Assembly: GCA_051201585.1 (NCBI GenBank)
Contig: CP179198.1
Span: 124,001 to 188,000, forward strand
From: UBA868 sp016776875
GTDB taxonomy: Bacteria; Pseudomonadota; Gammaproteobacteria; Arenicellales; UBA868
Direction: 5' to 3'
DNA length: 64,000 nucleotides
The notes beneath the pieces are model-generated. The model was not told where the DNA came from, ran no database searches, and worked only from the letters and a program-made list of their open reading frames with translations. Within the stretch, counting starts at the first letter, position 1, and each line of letters begins with the position of its first letter. Below, piece after piece: positions 18,187 to 26,997 of the stretch. Position numbers and translations under genes: made by a program.

Positions 18187-19483
18187 ATGACCACTAACCT
18201 ACTGCTCGCTTTTATTGCGGTTCTCATCGTCTTGAATCTTGCGATGCTGGTGAGACTGATCACCCGTAAGGACACTGATCATGCGGAGCAGACCGTCCGC
18301 TCTGAACTTCGGGAAGGCAGGGACGAGGCGGCTAAACGCTCCCACGAGCTGCGTGAGGAAGTTGCCGGGAGTCTTGATAAAACAGCGCAGACCCTCTCAA
18401 CCACCGTGGGTCAGTTAGGCAACGTCCAAAAGCAGCAGTTGGAGGGCGTAACAACACAAGTGCAGGCACTGGTCGAGACCAATCAGCAGCGCCTTGAGGG
18501 CTTGCGCGCCACGATCAGCGAGCAACTTGGCGAGATGCGGGAAGCCAATGAAAAAGCTCGAAGAAATGCGCCGCACCGTCGATGAAAAGCTTCAAGGCAC
18601 ACTCGAAAAACGTCTGGGTGAATCTTTTAAACTGGTCAGTGATCGTTTGGATGCGGTGCATAAAGGTCTGGGCGAGATGCAAAGCCTTGCGACGGGCGTG
18701 GGCGATCTCAAAAACGTGCTGACTAATGTAAAGGTTCGCGGCACCTGGGCGGAATATCAGCTCGAAGCCATTCTGGAACAGGTGCTGACGCCGGATCAGT
18801 TTGATCGAAATGTGGCGACTTATCCTGATTCCAGCGAGCGGGTTGAATTTGCGATTCGACTGCCGGGCCGAAGTGATGATCCTGAAGACTGCGTCTGGCT
18901 ACCCATCGATTCAAAGTTTCCCCAGGAAGACTATCTTCGCCTGGCCGAAGCGGCGCAAGCGGGCGATTCCGAGGCGGTGGCGCAGTCCACTCGCGAACTG
19001 CTTCGCTCGGTGACAAATTCTGCCAAAACAATTGCAGAGAAATACCTTAACCCGCCCAAGACAACCGATTTTGCGGTGTTGTATTTGCCGACAGAAGGGC
19101 TTTATGCCGAGGTGTTGCGCCAGCCCGGTTTGGTCAGTCAGCTTCAGCAGGATCATCGCGTGGTCGTGAGCGGGCCCACCACGATTGCGGCATTACTCAA
19201 CAGCCTGCGACTGGGATTTCGTTCGCTTGCGATTGAGCAGCAGGCCAGTGAGGTGTGGCAGGTGCTGGGCGCCGTTAAAAGCGAGTTCGGTCGATTTGGA
19301 GAGGTGCTGGCGAAGGTTAAAAAGCAGTTGGCGACCGCCAGCAATACGATCGAAAAAACCGAACAGCGCACGCGCGCGATGGCGAGACAGCTTCGTGATG
19401 TTGAGGAAATCTCAAGCGACGATAGCGTCGATCTGCTTGATCTGATGCCTGAAGATAATTTGGATGAAAAAGATGAAAAATAA
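18187..19483 (+). pseudogene. rmuC: DNA recombination protein RmuC, interrupted by a +1 frameshift
   Basis: Frame one (18187-18585) has an N-terminal membrane helix (LLLAFIAVLIVLNLAML) and the long coiled coil. The frame then breaks. The second frame continues with KLEEMRRTVDEKLQGTLEKR and the RmuC nuclease-like core (VKVRGTWAEYQLEAILEQVL, DSKFPQEDY, FLPTEGLYAE-like segment). Removing one A from the A5 run at 18551-18555 gives EANEKLEEMRRTVDEKL and a 431-residue RmuC of normal length. RmuC limits inversion and recombination at repeats. The shift is +1, so it is not the usual -1 slippery type; a sequence error or real inactivation is possible. Confidence 0.9.
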
Positions 19484-19494
19484 AAAGCGCAAAT

Positions 19495-20244
19495 ATGAAT
19501 TTTAGAGGGCAGTCCGCACTCATTTGCGGGGCGGGCGGCGGCATTGGGCTTGCGGTTGCCAATCAGCTGATTAGTCGCGGGCTTAATGTGGCGATTGCAG
19601 ATCTAAAGGATCAGCCCGCGGATCTGGCGGATGGTCCGGGACAGGTCTGTTACTTTCAGGGCGATCTCAGCAACGAGAATTTTGTGCGGTCTATTGTCGG
19701 GCAGACCGTCGCCGAGCTGGGTGGAATCCATTATCTGGTCAATACGACCGGCGTGCTCTGGTTTGATCGGGATGCGTCAGTGGTGGATATGGAAATGGAT
19801 GTCTGGGATCAGGTGTTCGCGATTAACCTCAAATCATTTGTTCTGACGGCACGGCACGTGGTGCCACATATGCGCGCCCAGGGTGGTGGTGCGATGGTGC
19901 ATATTTCATCGATCGATGCCCTGCGCGGTGATAACGCGCCACAGGATGCATATGGGGCGGCCAAGGCCGGCGTCATTCGATTGTCAAAATCACTGGGCGT
20001 TCAATTCGCGAGCGAAGGGATCCGCTCAAACGCGGTGTTGCCCGGCCCGGTGCGCTCGCCGATGCAATCCCGGTGGGAGACTAATCCCCAGTCTCTTGAG
20101 GCGCTGAGCGCACACGTGCCGGTGGGGCGAGTGGGCGAGCCAGATGACATCGCGCATGCCTGTCTTTTCCTGCTTTCGGACGAAGCCTCGTTTATTACCG
20201 GCACCGAACTCGTTGTCGATGGCGGTTGCACCGCGCTCCCTTAA
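19495..20244 (+). CDS. SDR family oxidoreductase
   Basis: This 249-residue short-chain dehydrogenase has the Rossmann motif CGAGGGIG (about 10-17), NTTG (NNAG-like, about 81-84), catalytic Ser in HISSIDA and Tyr/Lys in YGAAKAG, and the C-terminal TGTELVVDGG. The acidic residue after the second strand (ADLKD) suggests NAD(H) preference. Substrate unknown. Its 3' end overlaps the start of the PIF1-like helicase by 26 bp. Confidence 0.9.
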   Translation: MNFRGQSALICGAGGGIGLAVANQLISRGLNVAIADLKDQPADLADGPGQVCYFQGDLSNENFVRSIVGQTVAELGGIHYLVNTTGVLWFDRDASVVDMEMDVWDQVFAINLKSFVLTARHVVPHMRAQGGGAMVHISSIDALRGDNAPQDAYGAAKAGVIRLSKSLGVQFASEGIRSNAVLPGPVRSPMQSRWETNPQSLEALSAHVPVGRVGEPDDIAHACLFLLSDEASFITGTELVVDGGCTALP

Positions 20245-21544
20245 AAAAGTGGAAATTGAAGTCACCGAAGAATTCCAGCAGGTGCTGGATCTTCTAAGCG
20301 TTGCGACTCCGCCGGTGGTGTTTGTGACGGGCTCTGCCGGCACTGGCAAATCGACCCTGATTGACGTACTGCGTTACGAGCTTGACCAAAATCTGGTTGT
20401 GGTCGCACCAACGGGTGTTGCGGCGTTAAACGTGCAGGGCCAAACCATTCATTCCCTTTTTCAGCTGCCGCCAGGCCCCCAGCCACGCGCCAAGCGGATC
20501 GTGGGCGCGGCAAAAGACGTGGTTGAAAAAATGGATGTTCTGGTGATCGATGAGATCTCGATGGTCCGCGCCGATTTACTGGATGCGATTGATGACACAT
20601 TGCGCCTGAATACCAATCGACCCGGCAAGCCGTTTGGGGGCAAGACCGTGGTGCTGGTGGGTGATATGCATCAGTTGCCGCCTGTGGTCGCGGGCCGTGA
20701 GGAGCAGCGCCTCTTTGAAGAGCATTACGAGTCTCCCTATTTTTTCAGCGCGATGGCGTTTCGTGAAACGCCGATGGTGACGATCACGCTGACCCGGTCG
20801 TTTCGTCAGGCGGATCCGGAATTTATTCAACTCCTCGACAATATTCGAACCGGGGCTGATTTGGGCTCGACGGTTGACGCGCTGAATGCAACGGTCAACG
20901 AAGACATGATGCCAGAGGAGACCAAACTGGTGCTGACATCGGTGAACGCCCGAGCCCGACAGTTCAATGAGCAGCAGCTCGGCCAACTGCCCGGCGAGCT
21001 TTGGTCTTTTGATGCCGAAGTCAACGGTGACTGGCTCGACAAGGAGTCACAACTGCCGTCGCCAAGTGAGCTGCGACTCAAAATTGATGCACAGGTGATG
21101 TTTACCAAAAATGGCGACGAATGGGTCAACGGCTCTCTTGGGCGAGTGATCCATTTGGATGACGACGTTATTGAGATCCAGATGCTTTCTGACGAAGTGG
21201 CAGGCAAGCATGTTTTTGTGGAGCGCGAATCGTGGGAGCGTTACCGGTTTCAATGGGACGAGACAAGGCGCCGGGTGGATACCGAGTCGGTGGGAACCTA
21301 CACCCAGTTTCCGTTTATCCTCGCGTGGGCCGTGACGGTCCATAAAGCGCAGGGTCTCACGCTTGAGCAGGTGCGGATTGATCTGGGTCGCGGGATGTTC
21401 GCGCCTGGTCAGGCATATGTCGCGCTGAGTCGATGCCGGACCCTCGATGGTATCTCGTTCAACCGGCCGCTGAGCATCGATGACATTAAGTGTGATCCCG
21501 TGATCCAGGCTTTTTACCAGTCGAGCGATGTCGCCACGATCTAG
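20219..21544 (+). CDS. PIF1/RecD-like superfamily 1B DNA helicase
   Basis: A protein of about 441 residues with Walker A GSAGTGKST (near residues 39-47), motif Ia APTGVAALNVQGQTIHSLF, Walker B VLVIDEISMV, motif III VLVGDMHQLPPV and C-terminal motifs VTVHKAQGLTL and AYVALSRCR. This is the PIF1 arrangement: a 5'-3' DNA helicase for replication and repair. The start is uncertain. ATG 20219 lies within the SDR gene's end; GTG 20249 is an alternative; neither has a good ribosome-binding site. The end is firm at TAG 21542-21544. Confidence 0.88.
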   Translation: MAVAPRSLKKVEIEVTEEFQQVLDLLSVATPPVVFVTGSAGTGKSTLIDVLRYELDQNLVVVAPTGVAALNVQGQTIHSLFQLPPGPQPRAKRIVGAAKDVVEKMDVLVIDEISMVRADLLDAIDDTLRLNTNRPGKPFGGKTVVLVGDMHQLPPVVAGREEQRLFEEHYESPYFFSAMAFRETPMVTITLTRSFRQADPEFIQLLDNIRTGADLGSTVDALNATVNEDMMPEETKLVLTSVNARARQFNEQQLGQLPGELWSFDAEVNGDWLDKESQLPSPSELRLKIDAQVMFTKNGDEWVNGSLGRVIHLDDDVIEIQMLSDEVAGKHVFVERESWERYRFQWDETRRRVDTESVGTYTQFPFILAWAVTVHKAQGLTLEQVRIDLGRGMFAPGQAYVALSRCRTLDGISFNRPLSIDDIKCDPVIQAFYQSSDVATI

Positions 21545-21609
21545 GCGGCTGCGCGTGAGGCGTGCGGGTGCCAATCGCGTTAATTATTATTTTGAACTGG
21601 AGTGCGCCC

Positions 21610-22281
21610 ATGGCAAATGACGACAGCATGATTAAACTGAGTCCGTATCCCCGTTACAGCGAAGCGGAAATGATTTCCCGCGCCCGGGCACAATATGAGC
21701 ATCTTCAACGCCGTCGAACGGTTCGGGATTTTTCAGATCAGCCGGTGCCGCGCGAGGTCATTGAATCGTGTATCCAAACCGCAGGCACGGCCCCAAGCGG
21801 CGCCAATCAGCAGCCCTGGCACTTTGCCGTGGTCAGCGATCCGGAAATCAAACGACAGATCCGATCTGCCGCTGAAGCGGAGGAGCAGGAGTTTTATGCA
21901 CATCGCGCGTCAGACGAGTGGCTAGAGGCGCTCTCCCATTTGGGGACAGATGCCCAAAAGCCTTTTCTGGAGACCGCACCTTATTTAATTGTGGTGTTCG
22001 CGCTGGTAAATCGTGTTGATGACCACGGCGGGAAAACAAAGCACTACTATCCGTACGAATCGACCGGACTTGCCACCGGGTTTTTGATTAGCGCGCTTCA
22101 TAATGTTGGACTGGCCTCCCTAACGCATACCCCCAATCCCATGAAGTTTTTAAACCAGGTATTGGGTCGACCGGGCAACGAGCGGCCGTTCCTGATTCTG
22201 GTGACCGGCTATCCGGCAGACCATGCGCGCGTGCCTGATATCAAGCGGTTGGGTCTCGATGAGGTGGCGACGTTTTACTGA
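21610..22281 (+). CDS. Nitroreductase family protein, iodotyrosine deiodinase-like
   Basis: This 223-residue FMN-dependent protein has the FMN-phosphate-binding RRTVRDFSDQPVP (about 33-45) and TAPSGANQQPWHF (about 58-70). The segments EQEFYAHRASDEWLEALSHLG, PYESTGLATGFLI and LTHTPNPMKFLN are characteristic of the IYD (reductive dehalogenase of halotyrosines) branch. GGAG nine bases before ATG 21610 sets the start; an upstream in-frame GTG at 21562 is less likely. Bacterial members can dehalogenate halophenols; the substrate is inferred only. Confidence 0.87.
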   Translation: MANDDSMIKLSPYPRYSEAEMISRARAQYEHLQRRRTVRDFSDQPVPREVIESCIQTAGTAPSGANQQPWHFAVVSDPEIKRQIRSAAEAEEQEFYAHRASDEWLEALSHLGTDAQKPFLETAPYLIVVFALVNRVDDHGGKTKHYYPYESTGLATGFLISALHNVGLASLTHTPNPMKFLNQVLGRPGNERPFLILVTGYPADHARVPDIKRLGLDEVATFY

Positions 22282-22298
22282 CCCGTGCGGGCGAACGC

Positions 22299-23078
22299 CT
22301 ATTCTCCAAAAAGTTCTTTGGCGGCGGCAAGACTGTTGGGGCGATAGCGCCACAGCCAGTGGCTGTAGTCCGGCGTAATCGAGGCGCACAGCGCGTCCCG
22401 GTCGGGCGCGGCGTCGAGCAGCGTACGAATCCCGGCCGCCGTGTCGACGACTGCCTTGACCCATCGTTTGCCGTTTCGGAGCTGGTAAGAGGTCATCCCC
22501 GTCGGGGTGAGATAGTCGACGAAGGCCTGCGGCCAGGTGCCACTTTCCTGACGAATCGCCATCGCATAGGTGGCAACCTGGAAAGCATGGTCGTCCACGA
22601 TTGACGATCGGGGCCGGCCGGAGGTTTTGAGTTCACGCACGGCTTCGGGATAACGGAGATCAATAAATCCGATCACCGGGATTTCGATGCCCTGAAGGCT
22701 CAGCTTGATCGGGTGCTGATACGAAAGTGGCGCTTGCCAGTCGCACATGATCGGGTAACAGTGGTTCAGACATTTCTCGACGGTGGCGCGCTCGCGTTTG
22801 ATGTCCGAAGGGCGATAGGTCTCTTCTGTATTTTCGATGAGCTGATCGAAGTGCGACGTGGCCATGGCCCGCGCACTGTCCTGATCAAGCGTTATGTTTT
22901 CATCCAGCATCTGGCCGATGGTGTGGTCGAGCGCCGAGCCGCGATGCATTGCCGGCGAGCCGGCCTCGCGGATACCAAACACCAGATACAGCACGCCAAG
23001 CGCCGGATCCGCGCGAAACTGCAGCATCGATGTTGCCGAAAGATGTCCGACGCCAAAACGCTCAAAAGGATTTGTCAT
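22299..23078 (-). CDS. PD-(D/E)XK superfamily nuclease-like protein
   Basis: This 259-residue protein has the RecB/Cas4-type nuclease pattern: HRGSALDHTIGQ (His-containing helix, about 45-56), GFIDLRYPEAVRELKTSG (Asp and ExK-like E-L-K, about 136-153) and a downstream helix HAFQVATYAMAI (Q-x3-Y). No helicase domain is attached and no CRISPR is nearby. It stands alone between convergent neighbours. A DNA repair or phage-derived exonuclease role is possible. Confidence 0.7.
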   Translation of the reverse strand: MTNPFERFGVGHLSATSMLQFRADPALGVLYLVFGIREAGSPAMHRGSALDHTIGQMLDENITLDQDSARAMATSHFDQLIENTEETYRPSDIKRERATVEKCLNHCYPIMCDWQAPLSYQHPIKLSLQGIEIPVIGFIDLRYPEAVRELKTSGRPRSSIVDDHAFQVATYAMAIRQESGTWPQAFVDYLTPTGMTSYQLRNGKRWVKAVVDTAAGIRTLLDAAPDRDALCASITPDYSHWLWRYRPNSLAAAKELFGE

Positions 23079-23120
23079 CGCGTGAGATTAACCTGCTGAA
23101 AAATGACCTGAAACTCCCGT

Positions 23121-24794
23121 TTAGCGCTGAATCGGCTTGTATTTGATCCGGTGGGGTTGGTCCGCGTCATCCCCGAGACGGCGTTTTCGATCGGCCTCGT
23201 ATTCAGCGAAGTTGCCCGCAAACCAGGTCACCTGGCTATCGCCCTCAAAAGCCAGAATATGGGTCGCAATGCGGTCCAGAAACCAGCGATCGTGAGAGAT
23301 CACCACCGCACAGCCCGGAAAGTTAATCAGGGCTTCTTCGAGTGCCCGGAGTGTTTCGACGTCCAGATCGTTAGTGGGCTCATCCAGCAGGAGCACGTTG
23401 CACCCGCGGCGCAATACCTTGGCAAGGTGCACCCGGTTTCGCTCACCACCGGACAGTGCGCCAATATGTTTTTGCTGATCCGGGCCTTTGAAGTTAAAGC
23501 GGCCCACATACGCGCGCGACGACGTTTGATACTTGCCGACCTCAAGCACATCAAGACCATCCGAAATTTCTTCCCAAACCGTTTTGCTGTCGTCGAGCGT
23601 ATCCCGGCTTTGATCAACGTAGGCAATGTCCGTGGTGTCGCCTTGACTGATCTCACCGGAATCGGGTGACTCCACGCCCGTTAGCATTTTAAAGAGTGTC
23701 GTCTTGCCCGCGCCGTTCGGCCCAATGATGCCCACGATGCCACCCGGGGGTAGCGAGAAGGAAAGATCATCAACCAGCAGTTTGTCACCAAAAGCCTTGC
23801 GAACATTCTTGACTTCAATGACTTTGTCGCCGAGGCGTGGACCAGGGGGAATATAAATCTCGTTGGTCTCGCTTCGTGACTGAAACTCCTGATCAACAAG
23901 ATCATTAAACCGCGCGACGCGCGCTTTACTTTTGGCTTGCCGGCCTTTGGGGTTCGAGCGGACCCACTCGAGTTCGGCGCTGATGGTTTTGCGCCGCGCC
24001 GATGTTGTTTTTTCTTCCTGCTCGAGTCGCTTGTCTTTTTGTTCGAGCCATGAGGAGTAGTTGCCTTCCCAGGGAATGCCTTGCCCGCGGTCAAGCTCAA
24101 GAATCCAGCCCGCCACGTTGTCGAGAAAATACCGGTCGTGGGTAACGGCAATGACGGTGCCGGCATACTGCTCCAGATAGCGCTCGAGCCACGCAACGGA
24201 TTCGGCATCCAGATGGTTGGTGGGCTCGTCCAACAGCAGCATTTCGGGCTCGGAAAGCAGCAGCCGACACAGCGCGACCCGCCGGCGTTCTCCACCCGAA
24301 AGATGCGCGACTTTGGCCTCCCAGGGTGGCAGGCGAAGCGCATCCGCGGCAATCTCGAGCTTGCGTTCGACTTCCCAAGCGCCGATGGCGTCAATTCTGG
24401 TTTGTAGCTCGCCTTGTTCTTCGATCAGGGCGGTCATTTCGTCGTCGGTGAGTTCCTCGCCAAACCGCGCGCTGACGCGCTCAAACTCGTTGAGCAGGGT
24501 CTTGGCTTCCCCGAGACCTTGTTCAACGTTGGCACGGACATCACTGTCTTCGTCGAGCTGCGGTTCCTGGGGCAGGTAGCCGATCTTGAGGTTCTTCTGG
24601 GGGACCGCCTCGCCTTCGATTTCGGTATCAATACCGGCCATGATTCGCAGCAAAGTGGACTTACCGGCGCCGTTTAGGCCCAGGACACCGATCTTGGCGC
24701 CCGGAAAAAAGGACAGGTAAATATCCTTCAGGATGTGCTTTTTGGGAGGCACGACTTTGCCAACACCCATCATGGAATAAACGTATTGCGCCAT
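23121..24794 (-). CDS. ettA: Energy-dependent translational throttle protein EttA (ABC-F)
   Basis: This 557-residue ABC-F protein has two ATPase domains, no membrane segments and an inter-domain linker. The N-terminus (VGKVVPPKKHILKDI, LNGAGKSTLLRIMAGID) is nearly that of E. coli EttA. Signatures are LSGGERRRVALCRLL and LSGGERNRVHLAKVL, Walker B LLLDEPTNHLD and LLLDEPTNDLD. EttA binds the ribosomal E site and gates entry into elongation according to ATP level. Length and order are typical. It is divergent from the HU-like gene across a 204-bp gap. Confidence 0.97.
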   Translation of the reverse strand: MAQYVYSMMGVGKVVPPKKHILKDIYLSFFPGAKIGVLGLNGAGKSTLLRIMAGIDTEIEGEAVPQKNLKIGYLPQEPQLDEDSDVRANVEQGLGEAKTLLNEFERVSARFGEELTDDEMTALIEEQGELQTRIDAIGAWEVERKLEIAADALRLPPWEAKVAHLSGGERRRVALCRLLLSEPEMLLLDEPTNHLDAESVAWLERYLEQYAGTVIAVTHDRYFLDNVAGWILELDRGQGIPWEGNYSSWLEQKDKRLEQEEKTTSARRKTISAELEWVRSNPKGRQAKSKARVARFNDLVDQEFQSRSETNEIYIPPGPRLGDKVIEVKNVRKAFGDKLLVDDLSFSLPPGGIVGIIGPNGAGKTTLFKMLTGVESPDSGEISQGDTTDIAYVDQSRDTLDDSKTVWEEISDGLDVLEVGKYQTSSRAYVGRFNFKGPDQQKHIGALSGGERNRVHLAKVLRRGCNVLLLDEPTNDLDVETLRALEEALINFPGCAVVISHDRWFLDRIATHILAFEGDSQVTWFAGNFAEYEADRKRRLGDDADQPHRIKYKPIQR

Positions 24795-24998
24795 GGACTT
24801 ATGAAACTGCTTTAAGTTTGAAAAGGGATCGTGGGATTCTACACGGGGCTACTGCGAAACCGAAACAACGAAAACACTATAAATAGCGGATTTTTATGTT
24901 TACAATTCGGGTACGAACTCTGGCGGTCAAAAATCCAGGGAAAACGGATACCGGCCGAAAGGCTTTAATACAAACCCATAAATCTGGAAGAGAAAATT

Positions 24999-25322
24999 AT
25001 GAGCACATACTCAAGCCCCCTTTCTAAAACCGAATTACTTAACACTATTGCAGAGCAGTCAGGTTGCGATCGTAAGCAAGTTCGCGCGGTTCTCGATAGC
25101 CTTGCCACCGTTATTGGTGGTCATCTTGCCCCGGGGGCAGCTGGCGTTTTCAAAATGCCCGGTCTTTTCAAGATTAGCGTTGTGGACAAGCCTGCCCAGC
25201 CTGCTCGTTACGGCGTTCCTAACCCTTTCCGTCCGGGTGAAACCATGGACGTCGCAGCCAAGCCTGCCAGCCGTCGTGTGAAGGTGCTGGCGCTTAAGAA
25301 TCTTAAGGATATGGCCGCTTAA
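24999..25322 (+). CDS. HU-like (DNABII family) DNA-binding protein
   Basis: This 107-residue protein has an HU-like helical N-terminus (LSKTELLNTIAEQSG), LPGLFK-like beta segment, and a proline-containing arm (ARYGVPNPFRPGETM). A basic C-terminal segment (ASRRVKVLALKNLKDM) follows. It is longer than classical HU (about 90 residues) and matches the longer marine or proteobacterial HU relatives. It probably bends or compacts DNA. AGAGAA lies before the ATG and a strong terminator follows. Confidence 0.9.
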   Translation: MSTYSSPLSKTELLNTIAEQSGCDRKQVRAVLDSLATVIGGHLAPGAAGVFKMPGLFKISVVDKPAQPARYGVPNPFRPGETMDVAAKPASRRVKVLALKNLKDMAA

Positions 25323-25342
25323 TCAAGACGATAGCGTTCGAA

Positions 25343-25377
25343 AGCCCCGCCCGGTTCGCCGCGCGGGGCTTTTTTTT
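25343..25377 (+). terminator. Rho-independent terminator after the HU-like gene
   Basis: AGCCCCGC (25343-25350) pairs with GCGGGGCT (25363-25370), an 8-bp GC-rich stem with a 12-nt loop, followed directly by eight T residues. Confidence 0.9.
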
Positions 25378-25406
25378 GCCTATCGCCCAATCCGCGCGTA
25401 AAAGCC

Positions 25407-26207
25407 TTAACGTTTTCGTGGCATTGGCGAGCCGGCGCGAATTTCCGCGCTCGCCAGATCCCATGCGGCCACGCGCTCGGGCCCGGCCGGATGGGTATCC
25501 AAAACGGTTGATGTGGTGCGCCCGCCCATGCGACCCAGCGATACCAAAATACCGCGACCGGCATCAAGATCAAAACCGGCGTGCGAGATGATATAGGCCG
25601 AGATGTAATCGGCTTCCATTTCCTGCTTGCGACTAAACGTCAACGCGCCGGCATACGCGCCGATCTGCATGCCGTCTGATATCACCTGTGAGTTGTACAT
25701 CGCCGCATCACCGAGTAGCAGCGCCATCGCCACCCCGCCGACAAGCGCGCCAACGGTCTGGCTGTTTTGGCTTTCGCGAATGTGATTGGCAATGTGATGC
25801 GCCATCTCATGCGCGATCACCATTGCGATCTCGGCATCGCTGCGGGCGTATTGCACGATGCCTTTATAAATGACAACGGTGCCGGCATCTGACGCATAAG
25901 CATTCACCTCTTCTTCGGGCGAGTAGGTCAACTCCCAATCGCAGTGATGCTCGCCAACATAACGACATATCGCGGTGCCGGCCGGTTTGAGTTTGTTGTA
26001 GAGCGCGCTGATGCGCGCGACCGCTTTCTCATCGGAAACCGCGCGCGCGACGGGATCAGGCGCGGCATTGATTTCGGCCGCGGCGGCATACACGCGGTTG
26101 TCCTGAATCTCCGGCAGCGCATGCTTTGGGGTCGCGCATCCACCGAGCAAAATGCCCACCAAAAGCACCCCGATTGAAACGCTCGTTTGGGTATTGTTTA
26201 AAAACAT
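25407..26207 (-). CDS. M48 family metalloprotease lipoprotein
   Basis: This 266-residue protein has a lipoprotein signal: hydrophobic VSIGVLLVGILL followed by lipobox LGGC (Cys about 24). The zinc site is HEMAHH (HExxH, about 131-136) with a downstream EADYIS Glu ligand (about 198), as in Oma1/BepA/LoiP-like M48 peptidases. It is probably an outer-membrane-attached periplasmic quality-control protease. The gene ends near the HU terminator. Its start is 4 bp from the end of the PhyH gene, so they may be co-transcribed. Confidence 0.9.
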   Translation of the reverse strand: MFLNNTQTSVSIGVLLVGILLGGCATPKHALPEIQDNRVYAAAAEINAAPDPVARAVSDEKAVARISALYNKLKPAGTAICRYVGEHHCDWELTYSPEEEVNAYASDAGTVVIYKGIVQYARSDAEIAMVIAHEMAHHIANHIRESQNSQTVGALVGGVAMALLLGDAAMYNSQVISDGMQIGAYAGALTFSRKQEMEADYISAYIISHAGFDLDAGRGILVSLGRMGGRTTSTVLDTHPAGPERVAAWDLASAEIRAGSPMPRKR

Positions 26208-26211
26208 TTAT

Positions 26212-26985
26212 TCATTCCATAAGGCAGTTGTCATCAAGCGCTTCGACGACAGAAAAATCCCTGTGATGCTTGTATTCAGGGCGTTTTGAGCCAGTCGCCT
26301 GATTGGAAACCGGGTTCAGAATCAGCGAAAAAATCGCCCGGTCCCAGGGCGACATATTGGGAGGCGATCCGTGCAGCAGCGTATCAAAAAAGATCAGCCC
26401 CGTGCCTTTTTGGCCGGTCGCGGAGACCATGCCGTTTTGCCGGGCGAGCGTGGCGACGGTAGACGATTCGACCACCCACAGCGGATAGCTGGTGGTGGCG
26501 GTGTCCAAAAAAGCATCGTGGGCACCGGGCTGATGGGAGCCCGGGATAAACCAAAGCGGTCCGTTAAATTCGCTAACATCATCGAGAAACACATGCAGGT
26601 TTAATGCCAATGGCTTGGGGACGCCGTCTTCCTCGTGATGCGTTGCAAAGTCACAGTGCCATTGCCAGACCTCACCCGAGAAGGCGGCTTTTACATTGAC
26701 CTTAACCTGCTGCACATAGACCGGGGTTTCAAGAATCTGGAGCGCAGGTTCAACCAGGCGAGGGTGGCGCACCAGCGCGCCATAAAGCGGATCGCGAAGA
26801 TGAAGCCCCATCGCCGTTCGCACTTCACCCGACGCACGCTCGATAATATTTCCCTCGTGCCCGTCCGCAAAAAGCGCGGGCAACCGGTTGCGCAACCGCT
26901 CGACTTCTTCGCTCGAGAAAAGATCCGGCAACATCAAAAAGCCCTGATCGTTTAACGAGGAGATTTGGCTGTCGGTGAGTTGCAT
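26212..26985 (-). CDS. Phytanoyl-CoA dioxygenase (PhyH) family protein, second copy
   Basis: This 257-residue Fe(II)/2-oxoglutarate oxygenase has the metal motif HCD in WQWHCDFATHH (about 108-118), PGSHQPGAHD and a distal His in LLHGSPPNMSPWDR with the following Arg for 2-oxoglutarate. The N-terminus (DQGFLMLPDLFSSEEVERLR) matches ectoine-hydroxylase-like PhyH proteins. There is no ectoine cluster nearby, so the substrate is open. It shares only family-level similarity with the PhyH protein at 16.3-17.2 kb. Confidence 0.87.
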   Translation of the reverse strand: MQLTDSQISSLNDQGFLMLPDLFSSEEVERLRNRLPALFADGHEGNIIERASGEVRTAMGLHLRDPLYGALVRHPRLVEPALQILETPVYVQQVKVNVKAAFSGEVWQWHCDFATHHEEDGVPKPLALNLHVFLDDVSEFNGPLWFIPGSHQPGAHDAFLDTATTSYPLWVVESSTVATLARQNGMVSATGQKGTGLIFFDTLLHGSPPNMSPWDRAIFSLILNPVSNQATGSKRPEYKHHRDFSVVEALDDNCLME

Positions 26986-26997
26986 GAGTGTTTTAAT

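Noticed and set aside
18541..18590. Programmed -1 frameshift in rmuC
   Set aside because: The needed shift is +1 (skip one base); the A5-G context does not match a -1 slippery heptamer read in the correct frame.
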